From Iodobacter fluviatilis (GTDB taxonomy: Bacteria; Pseudomonadota; Gammaproteobacteria; Burkholderiales; Chitinibacteraceae), in the NCBI RefSeq assembly GCF_004194535.1, contig NZ_CP025781.1, positions 1,984,001-2,048,000 of the forward strand: a DNA stretch of 64,000 nt, read 5' to 3'. Position 1 is the first letter of the stretch. The number at the start of each line of letters is the position of its first letter. Shown piece after piece: positions 26,582 through 36,900 of the stretch. The position numbers and the translations under genes were made by a program. Below the pieces are notes generated by a model. The model saw only the letters and a list, made by a program, of their open reading frames with translations, did not search any database and was not told the DNA's origin.

Positions 26582-28765
26582 ATGAGCGAGTCCAACCCCA
26601 GCCATTCGAAAGCTTCTGACCGTCCTGATTGGCGTGTGGGTGAGCATCAAAGCCGCTTTGATCCCCTTTTAGATTGTTTGGCTGAGCTTACACGTATTCA
26701 TGGCTCTCCTTGGACGTGTGAGGCTTTATCTGCTGGCTTACCCCTGAGCGATAATCTCTTATCACCCTCACTCGTGCCGCGCGCAGCAGCTCGAGCAGGC
26801 TTATCTGCTCGAGTGGTGCGCCGCTCCTTGAATGAATTACCTACCAGCTTATTCCCCGTTATTTTACTGCTTAAAGATCGAGGCGCTTGCTTACTGCTGG
26901 AGTGGCTGGATGACGGCATGGCACGCGTATGTTTTCCTGAAACCGGTGAATCATCTGAGCTGATTAGTGCTGAGGCATTACAAGACGTGCATACTGGCAT
27001 CGTTATTTTTGTTCGGCCCAAGTTTAGATTTGAAGCCCGTGCACCAGAGCATGGCTCGGTGCGGGGTCGCCATTGGTTTTGGAGTGTAGTTAAAGACAAT
27101 TGGCGCTTATACCGTGATGCACTATTGGCCGCGCTACTGATTAACACGCTGGCGCTGGCCATGCCGCTGTTTTCGATGAATGTTTACGATAGAGTCGTGC
27201 CCAACCATGCCTTAGAAACGCTGTGGGTGCTGGCGATTGGCGCTTTAGCGGTGTTGACGTTTGATTTCTTATTACGAACGATCCGTGGCTATATTATTGA
27301 TGTAGCGTCAAAGCGTATTGATGTGACCTTATCCGCTTTGATTATGGAGCGTGTGCTTGGAATCCGCATGGAGGCGCGGCCCGCTTCGGTCGGTTCTTTT
27401 GTGGCTAATTTGCGTGCTTTTGAATCGGTACGAGATTTCATCGCGTCGGCTTCGATAACCACCTTGGTAGATTTGCCTTTTGTGCTGATTTTCTTACTGG
27501 TGATGATGTGGATCTCGCCGTGGTTGGCGGTGCCTGCCATGGTGGGCATTGTGCTGGTGGTGGTTTTTACCTTGCTGGCCCAAGATAAAATGCGCGAAAT
27601 GGTTGAGCTCACTCAGCGGGCATCCGCACAGCGTAATGCTACCTTGGTTGAGGGCTTGGTTGGGATAGAAACCATCAAGGTGATGGGAGCGGAGAGCGAG
27701 TTCCAGCGTCGCTGGGAGCGCTCAACGCATTTCCTCGCCCAAGTGGGCTCAAAACTTAAATTACTTTCATCAACAACGGTTAATTTTGCATCGTTTATTA
27801 GCCAATTGGTGAGTGTGGTCGTGATTATTGTGGGTGTGTATTTACTCACCGAAAACATGGTAACAATGGGGGGGATTATTGCCGCCTCTATGTTATCTGG
27901 CCGTGCATTAGCCCCGCTTGGTCAGGTGGCTGGTTTGTTGATGCAATACCAAAATGCGCGCACCTCGCTGGCGGGGATTGAATCTCATATGAAGTTGCCG
28001 GTTGAGCGTCCGCAAGATAGCAATTTCTTACACCGCGAATCATTCCGAGGTGAAATTGAATTTAAAAACGTCAGCTTTGCCTATGCCGGTAGTGATGAAA
28101 AAGTACTCAATAATGTTTCATTTAAGCTTAAAGCCGGTGAAAAAATGGCCATTATTGGCCGGATTGGTTCTGGCAAAACCACGATCGAAAAAATGATCCT
28201 TGGGCTTTATTACCCTACTGAAGGGGCGGTGTTAATTGATGGTGTGGATACGCGGCAAATTGATCCCGCTGAATTACGCCGTGCCATTGGGCATGTGCCA
28301 CAAGAGCCCATCTTGTTCTATGGCACCTTGCGCCAGAATATAGCCATGGGCGCGCCATTTGCAGACGATAGCAGTATTTTGGCTGCGGCTGATTTAGCTG
28401 GGGTGAAGGAATTCTCTGATCTGCACCCACGCGGTTTTGATATGTTGATTTCTGAACGTGGTGATTCCTTATCGGGGGGGCAGCGGCAAGCGGTTTCGAT
28501 TGCTCGCGCTTTATTGAATGATCCGCCGATGCTGTTGCTAGATGAGCCAACCAGTGCAATGGATCACCTTTCTGAAGAAAAACTAAAAGCGCGCCTGAAG
28601 GCTTATATCGCGCAAAAAACCTTATTGCTGGTTACACATCGCACCTCTTTGCTGGATTTGGTCGATCGTTTGATCGTGCTAGATCAAGGGCAAGTCGTTG
28701 CAGATGGCGCGAAAGCGCAGGTGATTGAAGCCCTGCAGCAGGGCAGAATAGGTAGGACGAGTTGA
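26582..28765 (+). CDS. lapB: Type I secretion ABC transporter (LapB/LssB family)
   Basis: 727 residues. Residues 1-150 form a C39-peptidase-like domain without the catalytic Cys/His, as in transporters for large RTX proteins. The membrane domain spans about 165-450 (LLAALLINTLALAMPLFSMNVYDRVVPN is the hallmark entry). The ATPase has Walker A GRIGSGKTT at about 526-534, signature LSGGQRQ, Walker B LLLDEPTSAMD and switch VTHR. It should export the giant adhesin encoded 2 kb downstream. Its TGA overlaps the lapC ATG by one base (TGATG). Confidence 0.93.
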   Translation: MSESNPSHSKASDRPDWRVGEHQSRFDPLLDCLAELTRIHGSPWTCEALSAGLPLSDNLLSPSLVPRAAARAGLSARVVRRSLNELPTSLFPVILLLKDRGACLLLEWLDDGMARVCFPETGESSELISAEALQDVHTGIVIFVRPKFRFEARAPEHGSVRGRHWFWSVVKDNWRLYRDALLAALLINTLALAMPLFSMNVYDRVVPNHALETLWVLAIGALAVLTFDFLLRTIRGYIIDVASKRIDVTLSALIMERVLGIRMEARPASVGSFVANLRAFESVRDFIASASITTLVDLPFVLIFLLVMMWISPWLAVPAMVGIVLVVVFTLLAQDKMREMVELTQRASAQRNATLVEGLVGIETIKVMGAESEFQRRWERSTHFLAQVGSKLKLLSSTTVNFASFISQLVSVVVIIVGVYLLTENMVTMGGIIAASMLSGRALAPLGQVAGLLMQYQNARTSLAGIESHMKLPVERPQDSNFLHRESFRGEIEFKNVSFAYAGSDEKVLNNVSFKLKAGEKMAIIGRIGSGKTTIEKMILGLYYPTEGAVLIDGVDTRQIDPAELRRAIGHVPQEPILFYGTLRQNIAMGAPFADDSSILAAADLAGVKEFSDLHPRGFDMLISERGDSLSGGQRQAVSIARALLNDPPMLLLDEPTSAMDHLSEEKLKARLKAYIAQKTLLLVTHRTSLLDLVDRLIVLDQGQVVADGAKAQVIEALQQGRIGRTS

Positions 28766-30189
28766 TGATGGAGATTAAAACCGTTAAACCTGCATTTTGG
28801 CGCAACAAGTGGCAAGCTTTAGTCAGCAAAAGCTCGTATTGGTTTGATCGCTATTTATTTAGAGGCGAAGCGGCGGATGTCGTTGATCACAATGATTTTA
28901 TTGCTGATGCCGATTGGGTGATTGTTGAGCAAAGCTCGCGTGGTGCAAGAGTCTTGGTCTGGGTATCTGCGTTAACCGTGTTGGTGGTGCTGATTTGGGC
29001 TAGTTTGGCAAAAATTGATGAAGTTACACGTGGCGAAGGTAAGGTGATTCCTTCAAGGCAGATACAGGTGATACAAAGCTTGGATGGCGGCATTGTGAAG
29101 GCCATCTTAGTCAGAGAGGGGCAGCAGGTTAAGGAGGGGCAATTACTGATTACGATTGACCCAACCCGCTTTGTGTCGTCATTAAAAGAAAATCGGGCAC
29201 AGTATTTATCGCTGAAAGCTAAGGCTGCACGGCTGGAAGCGCTGGCTTCGGGTAAAGACTTTGTTGTTCCTGCTGAAGTACAGGCCGAAGCGCCAGGAAT
29301 AGTGATTCAAGAGCGTGGCTTGTATGAATCACGTCATGCTGAAATGACGGCTTTGATCAGCGGCGCACAGCAGCAGTTGGTGCAACGCGGGCAGGAGCTA
29401 AATGAAGCACGCACTCGCCGCGAACAAGCAGGCCAAGGCTATGCGCTGACTTTACGTGAGCTGGAAGCCACTAAGCCTTTATTGAAAAGTGGTGCCGTTT
29501 CTGATGTAGAAATCCTACGTTTAGAGCGTGATGTTTCGCGTTATTTGGGTGAGCGCGATTCTGCAGGCTCGCAAATTCCGCGTATCCAATCGGCGATGTC
29601 TGAGGCAGGTAGCAAAATTCGTGAGGTAGAGCTGAGTTTCAAAAACGTCGCCCGTGCAGAACTGGGTGAAACGGTGGGCAAGCTCAATAGCTTGACTGAA
29701 GGTAGTGTGGCCCTTGCTGATCGGGTGAAGCAGTCAGAAATTCGCTCGCCGGTAAATGGCACTGTAAAGCAATTGCAAGTTAATACCGTGGGTGGAGTGG
29801 TGCAGCCTGGTAAAGATATTATTGAAGTTGTGCCGGGGGATGACGCGCTGTTATTAGAAGCTAGGATCTTGCCGAAAGATATTGCCTTTTTACGCCCTGG
29901 CGCCACAGCAATTGTAAAATTTACAGCCTATGATTTCTCTATCTATGGTGGTTTGGAGGCCAAGCTAGAGCACATCAGTGCAGATACCGTTGTGGATGAA
30001 AAAGGTAACGCTTTTTATATCGTTAAGGTAAGAACGAATGCTAGCTTCTTGAAGGCTGGAGAAAAAAAACTACCTATTATCCCCGGCATGGTGGCTGAGG
30101 TTGATATTTTAACGGGTAAAAAAACAGTGCTTTCCTATTTGTTGAAACCGGTACTTCGTGCAAAATCCAATGCGTTGACTGAGCGATGA
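28765..30189 (+). CDS. lapC: Type I secretion membrane fusion protein (LapC/HlyD family)
   Basis: 474 residues from ATG 28765; a TTG three bases upstream and a second ATG at 28768 are alternatives. A cytoplasmic N-terminus is followed by one membrane helix at about 75-95 (VLVWVSALTVLVVLIWASLA). The periplasmic part has a lipoyl/barrel-sandwich half-motif (GIVKAILVREGQQVKEGQLLI), a long coiled coil (about 180-300) and the second half (IRSPVNGTVKQLQVNTVGGVVQPG). It bridges the LapB-like ATPase and an outer-membrane TolC-type channel. Its stop overlaps the next gene by four bases. Confidence 0.93.
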   Translation: MMEIKTVKPAFWRNKWQALVSKSSYWFDRYLFRGEAADVVDHNDFIADADWVIVEQSSRGARVLVWVSALTVLVVLIWASLAKIDEVTRGEGKVIPSRQIQVIQSLDGGIVKAILVREGQQVKEGQLLITIDPTRFVSSLKENRAQYLSLKAKAARLEALASGKDFVVPAEVQAEAPGIVIQERGLYESRHAEMTALISGAQQQLVQRGQELNEARTRREQAGQGYALTLRELEATKPLLKSGAVSDVEILRLERDVSRYLGERDSAGSQIPRIQSAMSEAGSKIREVELSFKNVARAELGETVGKLNSLTEGSVALADRVKQSEIRSPVNGTVKQLQVNTVGGVVQPGKDIIEVVPGDDALLLEARILPKDIAFLRPGATAIVKFTAYDFSIYGGLEAKLEHISADTVVDEKGNAFYIVKVRTNASFLKAGEKKLPIIPGMVAEVDILTGKKTVLSYLLKPVLRAKSNALTER

Positions 30190-30788
30190 ACTTCTCCATT
30201 TTAACTACCGATACCTCCTTGTTTGCGCATATCCAGCAGGGTACGCAGCAAGAGTTCTTGCTGCTAGGTTCTTTGCCTGCATTAAGCCAGCTTAGCGGTG
30301 GTGTGGTGCTGATTGATTTGGCTTTGCCTAGCTTGCCAGCTTTGAGCGATGCCAGCTGGCTTGTATATACCACGTCTAACCAAGTACTTTTTTTAAGCTC
30401 AACACCTAGCGATGAAGAACACCTAGCGGCATTAACAGCGGGCGCACGGGGTTATTGCCATGCCTATGCCACGGGCGAGTCTTTGCAGGCCATTTTGAAT
30501 GTGATTGCGGCTGGTGGGGTTTGGGCAGGGCCAGCTATTTTGCAGGCCTTGATTCGCTCTATGCATAAATTATTTGTACCCAAAGATACTCAGGCTTGGA
30601 TGGGGCCGCTGACTGATCGTGAGCGCGAAGTGGCTACTTTAGCCGCCAGTGGTAGTGCGAATAAAGAAATTGCTCGTGAGTTGGGTATTACTGAGCGTAC
30701 TGTTAAGTTTCACCTAAGCTTGATATTTGAAAAGCTCAGTGTGAATGATCGTTTGCAACTTACGCTGCTGTCTAAGGGTATACGCTAA
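30186..30788 (+). CDS. LuxR-family regulator with degenerate receiver-like domain
   Basis: 200 residues; the ATG overlaps the lapC stop by four bases. Residues 1-120 have a receiver-like outline (VVLIDLALPSL, LTAGARGYCHAYATGESLQ) but lack the acidic pair at the start, with only one plausible Asp. The C-terminal GerE/LuxR helix-turn-helix is clear (LTDREREVATLAASGSANKEIARELGITERTVKFHL). It is translationally coupled to the adhesin secretion genes and separated from the adhesin gene by a terminator, so it may regulate lapA-like expression. Target and signal are unknown. Confidence 0.8.
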   Translation: MNFSILTTDTSLFAHIQQGTQQEFLLLGSLPALSQLSGGVVLIDLALPSLPALSDASWLVYTTSNQVLFLSSTPSDEEHLAALTAGARGYCHAYATGESLQAILNVIAAGGVWAGPAILQALIRSMHKLFVPKDTQAWMGPLTDREREVATLAASGSANKEIARELGITERTVKFHLSLIFEKLSVNDRLQLTLLSKGIR

Positions 30789-30821
30789 TTTGTATTTTCA
30801 TTACATTTTTGTGTCAGAGTT

Positions 30822-30846
30822 GCCCCGTTTATACGGGGCTTTTTTC
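30822..30846 (+). terminator. Terminator after the lapB-lapC-luxR operon
   Basis: GCCCCGT / ACGGGGC stem, four-base loop, then TTTTTT. It separates the transporter operon from the adhesin gene, which therefore needs its own promoter or read-through. Confidence 0.88.
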
Positions 30847-30850
30847 TGAC

Positions 30851-30882
30851 CAGCGGCCGCTGGCACTGTACTTAGGTACAGT
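30851..30882. promoter_or_regulatory. Two adjacent palindromes upstream of the adhesin gene
   Basis: CAGCGGCCGCTG (30851-30862) is a perfect 12-base palindrome. ACTGTAC-TTAG-GTACAGT (30865-30882) is a perfect 7-base inverted repeat with a four-base centre. They lie 60-90 bases before the adhesin ATG, just after the terminator, and could be operators or leader hairpins. Confidence 0.45.
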
Positions 30883-30942
30883 AGGAACGTCAAAGGAATG
30901 GGGCTAGCCTAAAAGCCTAACTCATTCACTGGTTGACCTATC

Positions 30943-33900
30943 ATGGCCGAGCAAATTAGTGCAAGCAAACCCAACGTTACCGTTGTTCATATTGATGGTA
31001 GCGTTTTTTTGCGAGATGCGACTGGGAAGTCTGTGCCTTTAAAAGAAGGCCAACAGTTGAATGAGAATGAAATTTTTGTTACCTCGGTAGATGGGCGAGT
31101 TCAGCTACTTATGCCCAATGGCGAGCTGCTAGAAATTGGCGGAGATCGTACGGTACAGGTTGACGCTCAGATGCTGGGCTCAGCCCCCGTTGATGCTGCA
31201 TCAGCGGCGATTGCCGATCTGAATGCTTCAACGGATAAAATTGCGGCCGCAATCGCCAGCGGCACAGATTTGTCCACTGAGTTAGAAGCAACTGCTGCGG
31301 GTTTGGGCGGAGCAGGGGGTAGTGCGGAAGGCCACTCCTTTGTTGAGTTAGGGCGAATTGCTGAGGGCGTAAATCCGCTGGCATTTAATTTTGCAGGCTC
31401 TGATTTAGGCACAACAGATCTGCCCATTGTAGGTGCACTACCTATTCAGCCCAGCCCCAACCCCTCTATTCTGGGCGCAGATACAGTTAGTGTCGCTGAA
31501 GATACTCCCGCTTCTGGCAATGTACTTAGTAATGATAGCGATGCTGACGGCCCGCTCAGTGTTACTGGTTTTACAGTTGCGGGCTTGCCCGATACCTTTG
31601 CTCCCAACCAGCAGGCTACGATCACAAATGTAGGTACCTTGGTCATTGCGCCCAATGGTGATTTCACCTTTACACCTGTCGCTAATTACAATGGGCCAGT
31701 GCCGGTCGTGACGTATAGCGTGGTTGATCCTGTTGGTGGGACAGGCAGCAGTACTTTAACACTAACCGTTACCCCAGTGGATGACCCTGCGAATTTACAA
31801 AGCGATGTGGCAACGGCAGCCGAAGATACACCAGTAACGGGCAATGTATTAAGTAATGATAGCGATCCAGACGGGGCTCTAACGGTGACTGGCTTTACTA
31901 TTGCAGGGCTTACCGGCGCATTTACAGCTGGGCAGCCTGCCAGCATCCCGAACGTGGGTACTCTTCTGATTGCGCCTAGTGGTGATTACACTTTTACTCC
32001 TGCTGGCAATTACAACGGCCCCGTGCCAGTGATTACATACAATGTGGTTGATCCACAGGGCGGAACGGGTAGTAGCACCTTAACTATTACCATTACACCT
32101 GTTGATGATCCGGCAAATTTACAAGCAGATACCGCAACGCTACTTGAAGACACCCCCGCAACAGGCAATGTATTGAGCAACGATAGCGATCCAGATGGCC
32201 CGTTGACGGTTACTGGCTTCACTATTGCAGGTCTAGCTGGCACGTTTACCACTAGTCAGCCAGCCACTATCCCCGGTGTAGGCTCGTTGGTGATTGCGCC
32301 CAATGGCGATTACAGCTTTACACCAGAAAATAACTACAACGGCCCCGTACCCGTTATCACCTACAACGTAATTGACCCATTAGGTGGCACGGGCAGTAGC
32401 ACGCTGACACTGACCATTACGCCAGTCGATGATCCTGTGATTAGTACGATTGAAGTCGGTAATCCCGGTGTGGCAGACGACAATGTAGTTGAAGGTAACA
32501 ACCTCGTTTTCAACGTTACTCTGAGTTCGGCCACCACCAAGGTGGAAAGCTACGCCTTTAGTTTGGGAGGCGGCACAGCCAGCACAGCGGACTACGGCAC
32601 AGCCACCTTTAGCAATGGCGTGACGTATAACGCCACCACAGGTCTGATTACGGTTCCTGCGGGCGTCACTGATTTCGCTGTCACTCTGCCAACAGTGGAT
32701 GATGCACTGGTAGAAATCACCCCAGAAACTGTACCGCTCACCATTGGTGGCGTTTCGGCTACCGGCGGGATTCTGGACAACGACAGCCCAACGATTACCA
32801 AAGTGGAAGTGGGTAACCCGGGAGTGGCGGACGACAATGTGGTGGAAGGCAATAACCTCGTCTTTAACGTCACGCTCAGCACGGCCACCACGAAACCAGA
32901 AACCTATGCATTTAATCTAGGTGGTGGTTCAGCATCAACCGCCGATTACGGCACAGCGACCTTTAGCAATGGCGTAACGTATAACGCTACCACAGGCCTG
33001 ATTACTGTTCCGGCGGGCGTCACTGGTTTCGCAGTCACTCTTCCAACAGTGGACGACGCATTGGTAGAAATTACTCCAGAAACCGTACCTTTAACCATCG
33101 GTGGCGTCACTGCCACCGGCGGGATTTTGGACAACGACAGCCCAACGATTACCAAAGTGGAAGTGGGCAACCCGGGTGTGGCGGACGACAATGTGGTTGA
33201 AGGCAATAATCTGGTCTTTAACGTCACCCTCAGCACCGCCACCACCAAGATTGAAAGCTACGCATTTAATCTCGGCGGCGGCAGCGCATCGGCTGCAGAC
33301 TACGGCACAGCCACCTTCAGCAATGGCGTGACGTATAACGCCACCACAGGTCTGATTACTGTTCCTGCGGGTGTCACTGATTTCGCTGTCACTCTGCCAA
33401 CAGTGGACGATGCACTGGTCGAAATTACCCCAGAAGCTGTGCCGCTCACCATTGGTGGCGTTTCGGCCACCGGTGGGATTCTGGACAACGACAGCCCAGC
33501 CATTACTGGCATTGAAGTGGGTAACCCAGGAGTGGCGGATGACAATGTGGTTGAAGGTAATAATCTGGTCTTTAACGTCACGCTCAGCACTGCCACCACG
33601 AAACCAGAAACCTATGCATTTAATCTCGGCGGCGGCAGCGCATCGGCTGCAGACTACGGCACAGCCACCTTCAGCAATGGCGTGACGTATAACGCCACCA
33701 CAGGTCTGATTACGGTTCCTGCGGGCGTCACTGATTTCGCTGTCACTCTGCCAACAGTGGATGATGCACTGGTCGAAATTACCCCAGAAGCTGTGCCGCT
33801 CACCATTGGTGGCGTTTCGGCCACCGGTGGGATTCTGGACAACGACAGCCCAGCCATTACTGGCATTGAAGTGGGTAACCCAGGAGTGGCGGATGACAAT

Positions 33901-36900
33901 GTGGTTGAAGGTAATAACCTAGTCTTTAACGTCACGTTAAGTACCGCCACAACGAAACCAGAAACCTATGCATTTAATCTCGGCGGCGGCAGCGCATCGG
34001 CTGCAGACTACGGCACAGCCACCTTCAGCAATGGCGTGACGTATAACGCCACCACAGGTCTGATTACTGTTCCTGCGGGTGTCACTGATTTCGCTGTCAC
34101 TCTGCCAACAGTGGACGATGCACTGGTCGAAATTACCCCAGAAGCTGTGCCGCTCACCATTGGTGGCGTTTCGGCCACCGGTGGGATTCTGGACAACGAC
34201 AGCCCAGCCATTACTGGCATTGAAGTGGGTAACCCAGGAGTGGCGGATGACAATGTGGTTGAAGGTAATAACCTAGTCTTTAACGTCACGTTAAGTACCG
34301 CCACAACGAAACCAGAAACCTATGCGTTTAATCTGGGTGGAGGTTCAGCATCGGCTGCAGACTACGGCACAGCCACTTTCAGCAATGGCGTGACGTATAA
34401 CGCCACCACAGGTCTGATTACTGTTCCTGCGGGTGTCACTGATTTCGCTGTCACTCTGCCAACAGTGGACGATGCACTGGTCGAAATTACCCCAGAAGCT
34501 GTGCCGCTCACCATTGGTGGCGTTTCGGCCACCGGTGGGATTCTGGACAACGACAGCCCAGCCATTACTGGCATTGAAGTGGGTAACCCAGGAGTGGCGG
34601 ATGACAATGTGGTTGAAGGTAATAACCTAGTCTTTAACGTCACGTTAAGTACCGCCACAACGAAACCAGAAACCTATGCGTTTAATCTGGGTGGAGGTTC
34701 AGCATCGGCTGCAGACTACGGCACAGCCACTTTCAGCAATGGCGTGACGTATAACGCCACCACAGGTCTGATTACGGTTCCTGCGGGCGTCACTGGTTTC
34801 GCAGTCACTCTTCCAACAGTGGACGACGCACTGGTAGAAATCACCCCAGAAACCGTACCGCTCACCATTGGCGGCGTTTCGGCTACCGGTGGGATTCTGG
34901 ATAACGACAGCCCAACGATTACCAAAGTGGAAGTGGGTAATCCGGGTGTGGCGGATGACAATGTGGTGGAAGGTAACAGCCTCGTCTTCAACGTCACCCT
35001 CAGCACCGCCACCACCAAGATTGAAACCTATGCATTTAATCTCGGCGGCGGCAGCGCATCGGCTGCAGACTACGGCACAGCCACCTTCAGCAATGGCGTG
35101 ACGTATAACGCCACCACAGGTCTGATTACGGTTCCTGCGGGCGTCACTGATTTCGCTGTCACTCTGCCAACAGTGGATGATGCACTGGTAGAAATCACCC
35201 CAGAAACCGTACCGCTCACCATTGGCGGCGTTTCGGCCACCGGTGGGATTCTGGACAACGACAGCCCAGCCATTACTGGCATTGAAGTGGGTAACCCAGG
35301 AGTGGCGGATGACAATGTGGTTGAAGGTAATAACCTAGTCTTTAACGTCACGCTCAGCACTGCCACCACGAAACCAGAAACCTATGCATTTAATCTCGGC
35401 GGCGGCAGCGCATCGGCTGCAGATTACGGCACAGCCACCTTTAGCAATGGCGTGACGTATAACACCACCACAGGTCTGATTACGGTTCCTGCGGGCGTCA
35501 CTGGTTTCGCAGTCACTCTTCCAACAGTGGACGACGCACTGGTAGAAATCACCCCAGAAACCGTACCGCTCACCATTGGCGGCGTTTCGGCTACCGGTGG
35601 GATTCTGGATAACGACAGCCCAACGATTACCAAAGTGGAAGTGGGTAATCCGGGTGTGGCGGATGACAATGTGGTGGAAGGTAACAGCCTCGTCTTCAAC
35701 GTCACCCTCAGCACCGCCACCACCAAGATTGAAAGCTACGCATTTAATCTCGGCGGCGGCAGCGCATCGGCTGCAGATTACGGCACAGCCACCTTTAGCA
35801 ATGGCGTGACGTATAACGCCACCACAGGTCTGATTACGGTTCCTGCGGGCGTCACTGATTTCGCTGTCACTCTGCCAACAGTGGATGATGCACTGGTAGA
35901 AATCACCCCAGAAACTGTACCGCTCACCATTGGTGGCGTTTCGGTCACCGGTGGGATTCTGGACAACGACAGCCCAGCCATTACTGGCATTGAAGTGGGT
36001 AACCCAGGAGTGGCGGATGACAATGTGGTGGAAGGCAATAATCTGGTCTTCAACGTCACTCTGAGTACGGCTACGACTAAGGTTGAAAGCTACGCCTTCA
36101 GTTTGGGTGGTGGTTCAGCATCAGCGGCAGACTACGGCACAGCCACCTTTAGCAATGGCGTGACGTATAACGCCACCACAGGTCTGATTACGGTTCCTGC
36201 GGGCGTCACTGGTTTCGCAGTCACTCTTCCAACAGTGGACGACGCACTGGTAGAAATCACCCCAGAAACCGTGCCGCTCACCATTGGTGGCGTTTCGGCT
36301 ACCGGCGGGATTCTGGACAACGACGTTAATCAAGCTCCTATCATTGGCAACGCAAGTGCTACGGTTTCGGAAGAGGGCTTGCTTGGTGGTATTAAAGATT
36401 CTACAGGGTCACCAACAGATACCTCTGACAGTACGGTTCGTACTGGGACGATTGCAATTAGTGATCCTGGTAGTCCTGTTTTAACAACTTCTTTGATTGC
36501 CCCTACCACGGCCTTGTCCTCTGGTGGTCATGCCTTGGTATGGAGTGGAAGTGGCACACATGATTTAGCCGCCACCGCTGGTGTTGGTGGCCCTGTTGTT
36601 GCAACCATTAACATTGATAACGCAGGGAATTACACCGTCACCTTAAAAGCACCAATTGATCATCCGGTGAATAGTGTTGAGGATGTGAAATCATTCAATG
36701 TGGGGGTTAAAGTATCTGATGGTGCTTTAAGCTCAACAGGTACGCTCACCGTTAATGTTGAAGATGATGCTCCAGTTGGGCGTAGCCAAACGGCTAATGT
36801 ACAGATTCCAAATGTGGATAGTAATTTGGTTCTTACTCTTGATATTTCCGGCAGCATGGGAGACCCAAGTGGAATCACTGGCAAAACAAGGCTGCAGGTT

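Noticed and set aside
32592-36320. Series of antisense reading frames of about 100 codons repeated every 354 bases in the adhesin gene
   Set aside because: They are mirror frames of the tandem repeats, Ser/Thr/Val/Pro-rich, with no start context; they exist only because the sense repeats are periodic and codon-biased.
32452-36326. Possible CRISPR array
   Set aside because: The period is 354 bases and is a multiple of three inside an open adhesin frame; there are no short direct repeats with unique spacers and no cas genes.
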